Shown one piece after another: positions 29,632-39,501 of a stretch of 64,000 bases of DNA. Location: NCBI RefSeq assembly GCF_002752655.1, contig NZ_CP023737.1, positions 1,860,001 through 1,924,000 on the forward strand. The letters are read 5' to 3'. How positions within the stretch are numbered: position 1 is the first letter of the stretch; each line of letters opens with the position of its first letter. This DNA is from Methylosinus trichosporium OB3b (GTDB lineage Bacteria > Pseudomonadota > Alphaproteobacteria > Rhizobiales > Beijerinckiaceae). Position numbers and translations under genes: made by a program. The notes under the pieces were generated by a model, which was given only the letters and a program-made list of their open reading frames with translations, was not told the origin of the DNA and did not search any database.

Positions 29632-31764
29632 TCAGGCGGCTCCTGGAGCCGCGAGCGCGATTCGCTCCATCGGAATCTCGGGGCTCGCATCGCTCGCGGC
29701 CGCGCCAGCCAAGGCCTCGCCGCGCTGATAGAAGCAGTAGAGAACCGATTCGGCGTCTTCGTACCAATGTCCGGCGCCGGCGCCGGCCTCGACCGCGCGC
29801 TTCCACACTTCGTCGAGCCGATGATCCATCAGCTCATGCGAAAAGCCGGCGGCGTAGAGCTTCTCCGACCAATCCCAGCGCGAGGCCAGCGTGCGCACGC
29901 CATGGAGGAGATCGTGGCGCTCGATCAGGTCGATCGGCAGATCGGTCGTCACTGCGCCGAGCAGAACGCCGCGCCGGCACACGCGAGAGAATTCAGCAAT
30001 GGCGCGCGCGCCCTGCTGCGGCTCGAGGCGATCGAGGCCGGTTTCGACGAGGACCTCGAACGCGCCGTCCTGGAACGGCAGATCGGTCGGATCGCCCAAT
30101 CGATTATAGCGTTCGAGCCCCGGCGCGGTTTCGGCGTGCAGCGCGGAATCGGGCTCCAGTCCATGCGCGTCGAAGCCGAGGGCGCGCAGCGCGGCGACCA
30201 TGCGTCCGGACGCCGAGCCGATATGGAGAATCGAAGCGCCCTTCTCGACGCCGAAGGCGATGCGCAACATGTCGGCGACCGCGTCGGCGGGAAAGAATCG
30301 CTCCAGCGTCGCCTCGGTCGCAGCGCCCGCCGTCGAGCCGCTCTCGACGAGCGGCGCACGGCGCGACCACAATATGTCGGTGAGAATGATGTCGGTCGCC
30401 GCATCGGCCGAGTCGAGCACGCCGTTCAACGTCGCGTCGAACATGTAATCGCCGACCATCAGAATGCCGGGGAGCTTGCGTGGCTCGGGACGATGATTGA
30501 CGGCGCGGCGCCGCGTCCTCAACCCGCCGGGGAGCGCATTGACCGACGCCATCCAGCGATGGACACGCCGATCGAGCAGCAGATCATGCGCCTGCGACAG
30601 TTGGGGCGGCAGCGCGTCGAGGCACAATCTCTCGATGCGCTCGTCTGCGACATTGGCGAGGCTCAAGGCGGCGTTGCCGGCGATGAGAAAGGCGAGCGCG
30701 CCGAGCTGGCCGAAGTCGTGGCGCGCGCTCTCGTCATAGACGCAGCAGCCGTCGAATGCGTCGAGCATGAACCAGTCGGCGGGAATATGCTCGCGCCAGA
30801 ACGGACGCTCGAACAGCAGCGTCGCGCGCAGATAATGGCCGGGCCGATCGAAATAAGCGATGTGGCGGTCGATCGTTTCCTGCAGCAGCGTCGAGCGCCA
30901 ATGAATCATCGACAGAGCGGTGAGCGGCAGGGCGAGCGCGACATAATCGAAAATCTGCGTCTCGACGAAGCCGTTGCAGTCGACCTCGAGCGCATAGGTT
31001 CCGTCGCCCAGCGGCTGCACCGAACGCACGATGGAGTTGAGGCGCAGCTCGGCGTCGAGATCGTCGACGAGGCGTTCGACGATCTGCTCATTGCCGCCGA
31101 TCACCGAATAGATATCCATGTAGCCGTCAACGTCCATCAGCGCGTTCTTCAGAAAGGTGAGGCCGTTGGTCTGGTGCGGCGGCGCCGAGACGTCGCTATG
31201 CGCCATGGCGCGCACATAGCGGCGAGCGGTCTCGTCGCTTATCTCGCGCGTGAGCAGCGCCTCGGCCGAGATCTGCGACCAGGGATGCGCGTTGTCGACC
31301 TCTGCGACGGAGTGATAGAAGGCGTCGGGACCGAGCATTTCCGCGCATCTCGTGCGAAAGGCGACGACCTCGTCGCGCGTGCGCTCGGAAAAATTCTGCG
31401 CGAGATCGTCTGGCGACAGAATGATCTTGCGATCGATGACGCAGGGGCCGCCGGAGATATGCTTGATGCCGAGCCCGAGCTCGTCGACGATCAGCTGGCG
31501 CAGGGGATCGGGGCCGCGGCTCGAATAATCGTAGATTTCGGCGACGCCCGCCTCATATGGACCGACTCCGGGGAACTCGCGCGTGACGATCTTTCCGCCC
31601 GGCCGCTCGCTCGCCTCGAAGATCACGATCTCGCAGGCGTCGCCGGCCTTGTCGGCGAGATGACGGGCGGTGAACAATCCGCCGGGGCCGCCGCCGACGA
31701 TGGCGACCCGCTTCTTATGCGACGAAGGCGTCGCAGCGGACTTCGGATCGAACTGCACATTCAT
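29632..31764 (-). CDS. fusion of flavin amine-oxidase-like and SAM methyltransferase domains
   Basis: Start is the ATG at 31762-31764, with AGGAG eight bases upstream. Residues about 18-475 are a flavoprotein of the amine oxidase/protoporphyrinogen-oxidase type: FAD loop VAIVGGGPGGLFTARHL, the follow-up ASERPGGKIVT, and the C-terminal FAD contact GDYMFDATLNGVLDSADAA. A linker leads to a methyltransferase domain (about 495-690) with motif I ASILHIGSASGRMVAALRAL and LPFQDGAFEVLVETGLDRL. The motif I glycines are partly altered (GSASG). The two activities on one chain suggest sequential oxidation and methylation of one substrate. The gene diverges from a glycosyltransferase across 415 bp. Confidence 0.8.
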   Translation of the reverse strand: MNVQFDPKSAATPSSHKKRVAIVGGGPGGLFTARHLADKAGDACEIVIFEASERPGGKIVTREFPGVGPYEAGVAEIYDYSSRGPDPLRQLIVDELGLGIKHISGGPCVIDRKIILSPDDLAQNFSERTRDEVVAFRTRCAEMLGPDAFYHSVAEVDNAHPWSQISAEALLTREISDETARRYVRAMAHSDVSAPPHQTNGLTFLKNALMDVDGYMDIYSVIGGNEQIVERLVDDLDAELRLNSIVRSVQPLGDGTYALEVDCNGFVETQIFDYVALALPLTALSMIHWRSTLLQETIDRHIAYFDRPGHYLRATLLFERPFWREHIPADWFMLDAFDGCCVYDESARHDFGQLGALAFLIAGNAALSLANVADERIERLCLDALPPQLSQAHDLLLDRRVHRWMASVNALPGGLRTRRRAVNHRPEPRKLPGILMVGDYMFDATLNGVLDSADAATDIILTDILWSRRAPLVESGSTAGAATEATLERFFPADAVADMLRIAFGVEKGASILHIGSASGRMVAALRALGFDAHGLEPDSALHAETAPGLERYNRLGDPTDLPFQDGAFEVLVETGLDRLEPQQGARAIAEFSRVCRRGVLLGAVTTDLPIDLIERHDLLHGVRTLASRWDWSEKLYAAGFSHELMDHRLDEVWKRAVEAGAGAGHWYEDAESVLYCFYQRGEALAGAAASDASPEIPMERIALAAPGAA

Positions 31765-32083
31765 TCGCAAATCTCCTATGCGTGGCTCCCGTGGCGCGGA
31801 GGCGCGCGCAGGCCTCGAGCGAGGAGATCGAACCTCGCGTCGATGGCGCAGGCGGCTTCAAAGACGCCTGCTCGGGCGCCTCGATGCCGAAATGATCCGC
31901 TCGTCCACAGTCGTATCGTCAGAAAAGGGACTCGGGCTGTGCTTCCATCATGCGAAAGGGAAACTGGCGTCCGGCCTCGACGCGGCAATCGGGGATACGC
32001 GAGCGCTCGATGAAGTGGTTAGCGATCGGTTGCACGGCGTATGGGAGCGATACGCGCTCATTATGTGTGGGGCGTCGCAACAT

Positions 32084-32099
32084 TGCGTAGACTCACGCA
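32084..32099. promoter_or_regulatory. operator-like palindrome 1 (TGCGT-N6-ACGCA)
   Basis: tgcgtagactcacgca: 5-bp inverted arms around six bases. The flanking bases are shared with site 2 (cagcgc after each), so about 18 of 20 positions match between the sites. Confidence 0.55.
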
Positions 32100-32115
32100 G
32101 CGCGGCGGCGCGACC

Positions 32116-32131
32116 TGCGTAGAACCACGCA
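32116..32131. promoter_or_regulatory. operator-like palindrome 2 (TGCGT-N6-ACGCA)
   Basis: tgcgtagaaccacgca, centre 32 bp from site 1, about three helical turns. If the tatttt at 32152 is the -10, this site would overlap the -35, as class II activator sites do. The cognate regulator is not identifiable. Confidence 0.55.
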
Positions 32132-32179
32132 GCGCCAATGTGCGATTTGGATATTTTGTTGCCTATGGAGCCTTTGCAA

Positions 32180-33856
32180 ATGACCGTCTCACATCCTTCC
32201 GCAAAGCCCCGCCTGCTCATCGCGACCGATGACGCCGCCGCCGGCGGCACGGCGCAGGTCGCCTATCAGATGGCCGCCGCCCTCGTCGGCGAATTCGACA
32301 TCTCATTCGCCGGGCGACGCAACGCCGCGAACGCCTGCGCGCTCGACGAGCTCACGCGGCGAGGCGTCGCCTTCATCGCTCATGAGATCGATGAAGGCGC
32401 GCCCTGGCGCAATCCGTTGCAAAGCCTGCATGCGACCGATGCGGCGCTCGATCTCATCGCAGCGAGCGAGCCGGATCTTCTGCTCACATTCGACGCCGCC
32501 GAGCTCATCTCCTTCGCCGCGCTCAAAACAGCGGCGAGCCGCTGCGGCGTTCCCTTTGTCACGGTCGTCAATATTCTGCTCGAAAATATCGAGCAGCGCG
32601 TCGGCCCGACTTTTCATCGTCTCGTCGCCGGCCTCGCAGACGCGGAGGCGATCGTCTTCGCCTGCGAAGCGCATCGTCGGCGTTTCGCCTCGCTTTTTCC
32701 CGATCATCCGGCGCCGAGTCATGTCATTGTCAATTGTCGCCCGGACCGCTTCTTCGAACAGCGCGACCCGCTTGCGCGCGAGCGGCTGCGGCGCGAGCTG
32801 CACCTCCCGGCGGTTGCGTTCCTCTGCCTCACCACGGCGCGCATCGAGCCGCATAAGGGACAGGCGCTGATCGTCCGGGCGCTGGCGTCGCTGCGACGGC
32901 GCGGGCTCGGCGATAACGCGCGCCTCGTCTTCGCGGGCGGCGGGACGGAGCCGCATCTGCGCGCGCTTCGGCGCGAGATCGCGCGCCATGAATTGGAAGA
33001 TCGCGTGCTGACGCTCGGGCCGCGCGCCGATGTCGTCGACCTGCTCGATGCGAGCGACATGTTCATTCTGCCTTCGAAGTCGGAAGCGACGTCATTGTCG
33101 GTCATCGAGGCGATGGCGAAAGGCGTTCCGGTCGTCGCCACCGGCGTCGACGGCCTTCTCGAGCTGATCGACGAGAGCTGCGCCATAATGCTGCCGCTCG
33201 CCGAGGAGGAAGCCGTTCCGGCGATCGCCGAGGCGATCGAGCGCTTGAGCCGCGACGAACCGCTGCGCTTACGGCTCGCCGAGGCGGGACGCGACCGGGC
33301 CGATGGCTTTCGCATCGAGCGGGCGGCGGCGCGCTATGCGTCGCTGCTGCGCGAGATCGTCGAGAGACGGCCGGGCAAAGCGGAGCGACGCTATGAGCGC
33401 TCGAGCATTGCGCGCGGCGACACGATCGATTTCGCCGATCCCGCTCGCGCCTGGAACGTGCTGCGGGAGGGCTGGTCGTTCAGCGAGGCCGAAGGCGTCT
33501 GGAGCAGCGGCGCCTCATCCTCGCTGCTGCTGCGCACCGACGCGCGCAAAGGCGAGATGTTGCGGATCGAATTCGAGCTCTCCGCCTTTCTGTCGCCGGC
33601 CTGCCCCGCCCAAGAGAGCTATGTCTTCGCCGATGACGAGCCGATCGCCTTCTGGCGCCTGGCGACGCCGGGATGGCAAAAGCGCAGCATCGAGGTCGAG
33701 GTCGCCGATGATTGCGGGCGCCTGCGGCTGCGCTTCGAGCATATGCGCGCTGCTGCGCCGGCGGCGCTCGGCGAAACGGACGATTCGCGCGTGCTGGCGC
33801 TGTTTCTGCGCCGGCTCTGCGTCGCCGAGGCGAAGGCGCAGTCCCGCGTCGCCTGA
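32180..33856 (+). CDS. GT4 glycosyltransferase with extra C-terminal beta-type domain (paralogue)
   Basis: Start ATG at 32180 with GGAG nine bases upstream; 558 aa. The GT4 part (about 8-390) has LLIATDDAAAGGTAQVAYQM, TTARIEPHKGQALIVRALA and PSKSEATSLSVIEAMAKGVP. The C-terminal domain (about 410-545) includes DPARAWNVLREGWSFSEAEG, a FELSAFLSP block and DDSRVLALFLRRL, matching the end of the protein at 22640-24538. The two are paralogues from end to end. Two operator-like palindromes lie upstream. It meets the lytic transglycosylase gene tail to tail with a 4-bp gap. Confidence 0.82.
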   Translation: MTVSHPSAKPRLLIATDDAAAGGTAQVAYQMAAALVGEFDISFAGRRNAANACALDELTRRGVAFIAHEIDEGAPWRNPLQSLHATDAALDLIAASEPDLLLTFDAAELISFAALKTAASRCGVPFVTVVNILLENIEQRVGPTFHRLVAGLADAEAIVFACEAHRRRFASLFPDHPAPSHVIVNCRPDRFFEQRDPLARERLRRELHLPAVAFLCLTTARIEPHKGQALIVRALASLRRRGLGDNARLVFAGGGTEPHLRALRREIARHELEDRVLTLGPRADVVDLLDASDMFILPSKSEATSLSVIEAMAKGVPVVATGVDGLLELIDESCAIMLPLAEEEAVPAIAEAIERLSRDEPLRLRLAEAGRDRADGFRIERAAARYASLLREIVERRPGKAERRYERSSIARGDTIDFADPARAWNVLREGWSFSEAEGVWSSGASSSLLLRTDARKGEMLRIEFELSAFLSPACPAQESYVFADDEPIAFWRLATPGWQKRSIEVEVADDCGRLRLRFEHMRAAAPAALGETDDSRVLALFLRRLCVAEAKAQSRVA

Positions 33857-33860
33857 ACCT

Positions 33861-35039
33861 TCAGCGGTCGCGCAGCGCGTTCAGCGTCTTGCGGCCGGCG
33901 CGCCCATCGGCGCGCATGCCGGCGCGGCCCTGAAAATCGGCGATCGCCTGCATGGTTCTGGTCCCGATGACGCCGTCGGGCTCGCCGACCTCATAGCCAT
34001 GGCGCGACAGCAGCGCCTGCACCTCGCGGCGCTCGGCGCGAGAGAGGCCGGGATCGTCGGTCGGCCAGGCGCCCTGCACGCCGGGGCGCCCGCGCAGCCG
34101 GTCCGAGAGGATGGAGATCGCCAGAGCGTAGGATTCGGCCGCGTTGTAGGAATAGATCGCGTCGAAGTTGCGCGTCACCAGAAAGGCCGGGCCGTTGGGG
34201 CCGGCGGGTAGCAGCAGCGCGGCCGAGCCGTCGCCGAGCGGCTCGCCGTCGAGCCGGCTGACGCCGCGGCTCGCCCAAGCCGACATGGGCTGGCGGGCCG
34301 TTCGCCCGGAGGGGCCGGAATAATTGTCGGGAAGGCGGACTTCGAAGCCCCAGCGCAGGCCGGGCCGATAGCCGCTCTTATGCAGATAATTAGCGGTCGA
34401 GCCGAGCGAATCGGCGGCAGAGCTGGCGATGTTGCGGCGCCCGTCGCCGTCGAGGTCGACCGCCGTGCGCAGGAAGGTCGAGGGCATGAACTGGGTATGG
34501 CCGAAAGCTCCCGCCCAGGAGCCGTAGAACTCCTGCGGCGCAATATCTCCGGAGTCGAGAATCTTCAGCGCGGCGATGAGCTCGCCGCGGAAATAATCAT
34601 TGCGGCGACGCGCCTCGCAGGCGAGCGTCGCCAGCGATTGCACCACGCTGCGCTTGCCGAAATTCTTGCCGAAATCCGATTCGACCCCCCAGACCGCGAC
34701 CACGGTGGCCGGATCGACGCCATAGCGCTGCTCGGCGGCCTGCAGCGCAGCGCCATGCTGGCGCATCAGCGCCCGGCCTTCTTCCACTCGCTCGTCGTCG
34801 ACGAGGCCGGCGAGATAGTCCCAGATCGGCGTCTTGAACTCGGGCTGCTTGTCCATGAAGCTCGGCGCGTCATTGGGCTCGAGCCCCGCCGTCGCGCTCT
34901 CGATCGTGCGCGCGGACACGCCCGCGGCGGCGGCCGCATGGCGCAGCCCCGCGAGGCAGGAGGCGAAATCGGCGCGGGCCGGCGCAGCGCAGAGCAGCGC
35001 GGCCGCGAGAGTGGTGAGGAGGCGTGACGTCTTCTTCAT
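33861..35039 (-). CDS. lytic murein transglycosylase (MltB type) with peptidoglycan-binding domain
   Basis: Cleaves the glycan strands of peptidoglycan in the periplasm. The ATG at 35037-35039 gives a signal peptide (MKKTSRLLTTLAAALLCAAPARA). The SLT_2 domain (about 25-320) has the catalytic glutamate in VWGVESDFGKNFG and the AGAFGHTQFMPSTFL block. A peptidoglycan-binding domain (about 330-390) ends the protein (LLSRHGYEVGEPDGVIGTRT). Length of 392 aa is typical. The frame extends 19 codons further upstream but without a signal-like start. Confidence 0.93.
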   Translation of the reverse strand: MKKTSRLLTTLAAALLCAAPARADFASCLAGLRHAAAAAGVSARTIESATAGLEPNDAPSFMDKQPEFKTPIWDYLAGLVDDERVEEGRALMRQHGAALQAAEQRYGVDPATVVAVWGVESDFGKNFGKRSVVQSLATLACEARRRNDYFRGELIAALKILDSGDIAPQEFYGSWAGAFGHTQFMPSTFLRTAVDLDGDGRRNIASSAADSLGSTANYLHKSGYRPGLRWGFEVRLPDNYSGPSGRTARQPMSAWASRGVSRLDGEPLGDGSAALLLPAGPNGPAFLVTRNFDAIYSYNAAESYALAISILSDRLRGRPGVQGAWPTDDPGLSRAERREVQALLSRHGYEVGEPDGVIGTRTMQAIADFQGRAGMRADGRAGRKTLNALRDR

Positions 35040-35213
35040 GCAGGAAATTTTAACCGCCGATGGTAAGCGGAAGGTTGGCGTCGCCCCCGAAGCCATGGTT
35101 CATTTTGACGCCGAGATCGGCTAATTTGTGGCGCAAGCCCGCTGGAAGTCGGGTCTCGACCGGCGAGGCGCGAAGGGCGCAGGCGACCGGACATCACGAG
35201 AGAGAGGACCCCC

Positions 35214-35687
35214 ATGCTCCGCCGAATTCTCGCGTTGGCGCTCGTCGCCGCGCCTTTGACGCTCGACCATGCCTCGGCCATGTGCTGGTTCGGCTGCCCC
35301 GACCCGACCGAAGCGCATGCGCGCAAGATTTTCGAGAATCTTTTGAAGACCCGCTTCGACAAGCCCGGCAAGGTGCTCTCGTTCAAGCAGACCATGACCG
35401 AGCGTCTGGAAATGCATGCGACCGGCGAGAAGGGGTTCGAGCTGTTCTTCAACGCCTCGGTCGAATTCCCCGAAGGCGCCAATCTCGAATGCAAGCCGGA
35501 CGACGCCGGGACATTTCCGGAAGGCTGCTCGCCGAGCAAATTCTATGTGACGGCGCCGCGCAGCAGCGACCCGAAGGGCAAGCAATATGTCGCCCCGGGC
35601 TCGACCATCGCCTTCGACGAGGAATATCGCTTCTATGCCGAGGGCGACGGCTGGAAGGGCCCGGACGGCAACGTCTATACGAAATGA
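35214..35687 (+). CDS. small exported protein of unknown function
   Basis: A 157-residue protein with signal peptide MLRRILALALVAAPLTLDHASA. The mature part begins MCWFGCPDPTEAHARKIFE and has two further cysteines (LECKPDD, PEGCSPS), so two disulfides are possible. A good ribosome site (gagagagga) precedes the ATG. I do not recognise the family. It lies between the transglycosylase gene (divergent) and a dispersed repeat. Confidence 0.75.
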   Translation: MLRRILALALVAAPLTLDHASAMCWFGCPDPTEAHARKIFENLLKTRFDKPGKVLSFKQTMTERLEMHATGEKGFELFFNASVEFPEGANLECKPDDAGTFPEGCSPSKFYVTAPRSSDPKGKQYVAPGSTIAFDEEYRFYAEGDGWKGPDGNVYTK

Positions 35688-35693
35688 TCGGGG

Positions 35694-35868
35694 CGCCACC
35701 TTCTCCCGCTTTGCTGGAGAAGGTGGCCCTGCGAAGCGGGGTCGGATGAGGGTCCGAGCCGATGAGGCGATCTCGATGAAGGCGGCACGACCGAACGCCC
35801 CTTCCGGAAGCGCCCTCATCCGACCCGACTTCGTCGGGCCGCCTTCTCCCGCGTCGCGGAAGAAGGAG
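35694..35868. repeat. dispersed palindromic repeat A, copy 2
   Basis: Same design as the copy at 7976-8147: a left arm (ccttctcccgctttg..., ending gtcggatgagggtcc) and an inverted right arm (ccctcatccgaccc... ending gcggaagaagg) around about 60 bp that differ from copy 1. It sits between the small exported protein and the end of dxs, seven bases after the former stop codon. Confidence 0.85.
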
Positions 35869-35893
35869 CGCAGCTTCCCGGCTTCGCCTCTTT

Positions 35894-37825
35894 TTAGGCA
35901 ATCATCGCGCGGGCGGCGCCGCGCTCGTCGCCAAGAGTTTCCAGCGCCTTGGCGACAATGGCGCGGGCGTCGAGGCTCGCCTTGGCCAGCATGATGTCCT
36001 GCTTGTCGTGGTCGATGTAGATATCCGGCAGGATCATGCTGCGGAACTTGAACGCGCCGCGCGTCCCGTCGAGCGCGCCCTCCTCCGAAAGGAACTGGAA
36101 CGCCTGCGCGCCGAAGCCGCCGATCGAGCCCTCCTCGATCGTGATCAGCACCTCATGTTCGGCGGCGAGCCGGCGCAGCAGGTCGCGATCGATCGGCTTG
36201 GCGAAGCGCGCATCAGCCACGGTGACCGAAACTCCGCGAGCGGTGAGCTCCTGCGCCGCGGTCAACGCCTCCGCGAGCCGCGTGCCGAGCGACAGCAGCG
36301 CCACCTGCGAGCCCTCGCGCAGGATGCGGCCGCGGCCGATCTCCAGCGGCTCGCCACGCTGCGGCAGATCGAGGCCGACGCCCTCGCCGCGCGGATAGCG
36401 GAAGGCGATCGGCCCTTCGTCATATTGCACGGCGGTCGCGACCATATGGACGAGCTCCGCCTCATCGGCCGCCGCCATGATCACCATGCCGGGAATGCAG
36501 CCGAGATAAGCGACGTCGAACGCCCCCGCATGGGTCGGGCCGTCGGCGCCGACGAGGCCGGCGCGGTCGATGGCGAAGCGCACCGGCAGGTGCTGGATCG
36601 CGACATCATGCACCACCTGATCATAGGCGCGCTGCAGAAAGGTCGAATAGAGCGCGCAGAAGGGCTTGTAGCCCTCACAGGCGAGGCCGGCGGCGAAGGT
36701 GACAGCGTGCTGCTCGGCGATCGCGACATCGAAGGTACGATCGGGAAAGGCTTTCTCGAACAGATCGAGACCGGTTCCGCCCGGCATGGCCGCGGTGATG
36801 GCGACGATCTTGTCGTCGCGCTCGGCCTCGGCGACGAGGCTCTTGGCGAAGACGCTCGTATAGGACGGCGCATTGGCCTTCGGCTTGTCCTGCGCGCCGG
36901 TCAAGACGTCGAAACGGTTGACGCCGTGATAACGATCCGCCGCCGCCTCGGCCGGGCCATAGCCCTTGCCCTTCTGCGTCACCACATGGACCAGCACCGG
37001 CCCGTCGTCCTTGTCGCGGACATTGGTGAGCACCGGCAGCAGATGCTCGAGATTATGCCCGTCGATCGGCCCGACATAATAGAAGCCGAGCTCCTCGAAC
37101 ATGGTGCCGCCGCCGGTGATGAAGCTGCGCGAGAACTCCTCGGCCTTGCGCGCCTTGTCATAGAGGAAGTGCGGCAGATGGCGGGCGAGCTGCTTGGCGG
37201 TCTCGCGCAGCGTGCGATAGGCGCCGCCGGAGACGAGACGGGCGAGATAGGCGGACATCGCCCCGGTCGGCGGGGCGATCGACATGTCATTGTCGTTGAG
37301 GATGACGATGAGGCGCGAATCGAGCGCGCCGGCGTTGTTCATCGCCTCATAGGCCATGCCGGCCGAGAGCGCGCTGTCGCCGATCACCGCCACCACATGA
37401 TTATTGCCGCCGGAAAGGTCGCGGCCGATCGCCATGCCGAGGCCGGCGGAAATGGAGGTGGAGGAATGGCCGGCGCCGAAGGCGTCATATTCGCTCTCGG
37501 CGCGCTTGCTGAAGCCGGAGAGCCCCCCGCCCTGGCGCAGCGAGCGGATGCGGTCGCGGCGGCCCGTCAGAATCTTATGCGGATAGGTCTGATGGCCGAC
37601 ATCCCAGATGATGCGGTCATTGGGCGTGTCGAACACATAATGCAGCGCCACGGTCAGCTCGACGACGCCGAGCCCCGCGCCGAGATGCCCGCCGGTGACG
37701 GAGACGGCGTCGATGGTCTCGCGACGCAATTCGTCGGCGATCTGCGGCAGCTGGCTCGGATGGAGCTTGCGCAGATCCTGCGGCGTGTCGATCCTGTCGA
37801 GCAGGGGGGTCTTCGATGTCGTCAA
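35894..37825 (-). CDS. dxs: 1-deoxy-D-xylulose-5-phosphate synthase
   Basis: Thiamine-diphosphate enzyme starting the non-mevalonate isoprenoid pathway from pyruvate and glyceraldehyde 3-phosphate. Family blocks in order: [38 protein letters not shown], the TPP motif [18 protein letters not shown] with NDNDMSI, and [15 protein letters not shown] in the transketolase-like half. The most family-like start is the TTG at 37825 ([10 protein letters not shown]), giving 643 aa. In-frame ATGs at 37891 and nearby would add about 20 residues. The gene diverges from the acetyltransferase at 38167. Confidence 0.95.
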   Translation of the reverse strand: MTTSKTPLLDRIDTPQDLRKLHPSQLPQIADELRRETIDAVSVTGGHLGAGLGVVELTVALHYVFDTPNDRIIWDVGHQTYPHKILTGRRDRIRSLRQGGGLSGFSKRAESEYDAFGAGHSSTSISAGLGMAIGRDLSGGNNHVVAVIGDSALSAGMAYEAMNNAGALDSRLIVILNDNDMSIAPPTGAMSAYLARLVSGGAYRTLRETAKQLARHLPHFLYDKARKAEEFSRSFITGGGTMFEELGFYYVGPIDGHNLEHLLPVLTNVRDKDDGPVLVHVVTQKGKGYGPAEAAADRYHGVNRFDVLTGAQDKPKANAPSYTSVFAKSLVAEAERDDKIVAITAAMPGGTGLDLFEKAFPDRTFDVAIAEQHAVTFAAGLACEGYKPFCALYSTFLQRAYDQVVHDVAIQHLPVRFAIDRAGLVGADGPTHAGAFDVAYLGCIPGMVIMAAADEAELVHMVATAVQYDEGPIAFRYPRGEGVGLDLPQRGEPLEIGRGRILREGSQVALLSLGTRLAEALTAAQELTARGVSVTVADARFAKPIDRDLLRRLAAEHEVLITIEEGSIGGFGAQAFQFLSEEGALDGTRGAFKFRSMILPDIYIDHDKQDIMLAKASLDARAIVAKALETLGDERGAARAMIA

Positions 37826-38166
37826 AGCGCCAACTCTGTTCTGGACGGGCCGAGAGCTTCGACCGCAAGTCGTCTCATCAAGTCGTCTCATATAGCGGGT
37901 CTGGCGAAGCCGGCAAATGCCGGACCTCGGCAGTTTCATCCTGGCACGGATGGCCGGGCCGGCGCAACCGCTCGCGGCGCGCAGATTGTTCTCTTTTCTG
38001 GAATATCGATCGTAACCTTTTTCGTGAAAGAGTGCCCGCGGTCCGATCCGCCGGCGCCCTCCGCCCCCGGTCTGGCCCTCGTCTTGAAGCCGATCCCGGC
38101 GACCGCGGCGACATGTTTCGCTTTGGCGGCCGGCTGGACGAAAGCGAGACCATTGTGAGGGAAGCC
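37826..38166. other. 341-bp divergent intergenic region
   Basis: Lies between dxs and the acetyltransferase gene and must hold both promoters. Two overlapping copies of gtcgtctcat occur at about 37868-37891. I see no gene, terminator or clear operator. Confidence 0.4.
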
Positions 38167-39444
38167 ATGGCGACAGCGCCGTTTTGGATCAGCAGACCGA
38201 GTTTCTCCCGCGCCAGCGTCGCGATCGGCCGACCCGCCGCCAGCCTGCGCGTCGTCGCCGGAGTCGAGGCCACGCCGCGCGACGTCGCGGCCGAGGCGCG
38301 CGGCGTCGTCGTCGAGGCGCTCGACGCCGAGCAGATGGCCGCCTTCACTCGGGACTGGGCCGATCTCGTCGCCCGCGCCGTCGAGCCCAACGGCTTTCTC
38401 GAGCCCGGCTTCGCGCTGGAGCTGGCGCGGCATTTTCCCGCGCGCTTTCGTCCGTCCTTCGTCGCCGTGTGGAAGCGCGGCGCCGCTGCGCGGCGTCTCA
38501 TCGCGCTGTTTCCGATCGTCCCGCCGAGCTTCGCGCTCGGCGGCGCAGTGACCCGCGGCTGGCTGCACAAGCAGGCGGCGCTGGCCACCCCCCTGCTCGA
38601 TCGCGACGATGTCGACGAGGCGGCGACGGCGCTCGTCGGTTTTCTCGCCTCATATGCGCCGGGCGGCGGCGCGCTGCTGTTTCCGACGCTGCCGATCTCC
38701 GGGCCCGCCTTCGCCGCTTTGACGCGCGCGGCGCAGGCGACCGGCCGCGGCTGGCGCGTCACCGATCCGCGTGAGCGCGCGCTGCTGCAGCCGGGCGGCG
38801 ATCCGCGCGAGCTATGGACCCGCAACGGCTCCGGCAAGGCGCTGAGCGAGCTGCGCCGCCGCCGCCGCCGGCTCGAGGAGGCCGGCGCGCTGACCCATAA
38901 AATCTATTCCGAGCCGGCCGAGATCGGCGGCGCCGCCGAGGCCTTTCTCGCGCTCGAGGCGAGCGGCTGGAAGGCGACGCGCGGCGCGCTGCTCGGCCAT
39001 CCCTCGCTCGCGACCTTTATGCGCAGCGCCACGCGGCTGCTGGCGCGCGAGGGCAAGTGCAAGATCCACAGCCTCGAGCTCGATGGAAAGCCGATCGCCA
39101 TGGGCGTCGTCATCGAGAGCGGCGGCCGCGCCTATTTCTGGAAGATCGCCTATGACGAGTCATTGCGCGCGCAGGCGCCCGGCGTGCAGCTCGTCTATGC
39201 GCTGACCGAGACGCAGACGCGGCGCGCCGAGATCGACACGACCGATTCCTGCGCCATTCCCGGCCATGCGATGATCGAACGCTCCTGGCCCGAACGGCTC
39301 ACCGTCTGCGATTTGATGATCCAGGCCAATCCGCACGCCCCTTCGCGCTTCGCCGCCGCCTGCGCCGGCGAGAAGCTGCGCCGACGCCTGCGCGCGAGCG
39401 CCAAGACGGCGTTCTATCGCGTGATGAAGCGCAAGGAGCGCTGA
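38167..39444 (+). CDS. GNAT acetyltransferase of the CelD/BioF2-like type
   Basis: A 425-residue cytoplasmic protein with the GNAT fold typical of the Acetyltransf_6 family (CelD, FemAB-like) often linked to polysaccharide or cell-wall work. Helpful blocks are [38 protein letters not shown] and [20 protein letters not shown], the last being the usual C-terminal acyl-CoA region. The start is the ATG at 38167 with gaggga six bases upstream. Its last 40 codons are repeated in decayed form at 42618-42740. Substrate unknown. The DUF72 gene follows on the same strand after 57 bp. Confidence 0.78.
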   Translation: MATAPFWISRPSFSRASVAIGRPAASLRVVAGVEATPRDVAAEARGVVVEALDAEQMAAFTRDWADLVARAVEPNGFLEPGFALELARHFPARFRPSFVAVWKRGAAARRLIALFPIVPPSFALGGAVTRGWLHKQAALATPLLDRDDVDEAATALVGFLASYAPGGGALLFPTLPISGPAFAALTRAAQATGRGWRVTDPRERALLQPGGDPRELWTRNGSGKALSELRRRRRRLEEAGALTHKIYSEPAEIGGAAEAFLALEASGWKATRGALLGHPSLATFMRSATRLLAREGKCKIHSLELDGKPIAMGVVIESGGRAYFWKIAYDESLRAQAPGVQLVYALTETQTRRAEIDTTDSCAIPGHAMIERSWPERLTVCDLMIQANPHAPSRFAAACAGEKLRRRLRASAKTAFYRVMKRKER

Positions 39445-39501
39445 AGGACGAAGCATTTCGGCCGGCGACGCGTTATCCTGCTTTCCCCGGGGAGATCGGC
39501 G

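Larger units (their letters stand above)
31765..32179. other. 415-bp divergent regulatory region without a gene
   Basis: Lies between the leftward flavin-methyltransferase gene and the rightward glycosyltransferase gene. No convincing gene is present. The right part is less GC-rich and carries two near-identical palindromic sites (32084-32099 and 32116-32131), then a possible -10 (tatttt, 32152-32157). Confidence 0.6.

Noticed and set aside
28669..32013. A plus-strand open frame of 1114 codons
   Set aside because: It is antisense to the membrane-anchored protein and the flavin-methyltransferase gene, has Arg-, Ala- and Glu-rich composition typical of GC-rich shadows, and shows no domain.
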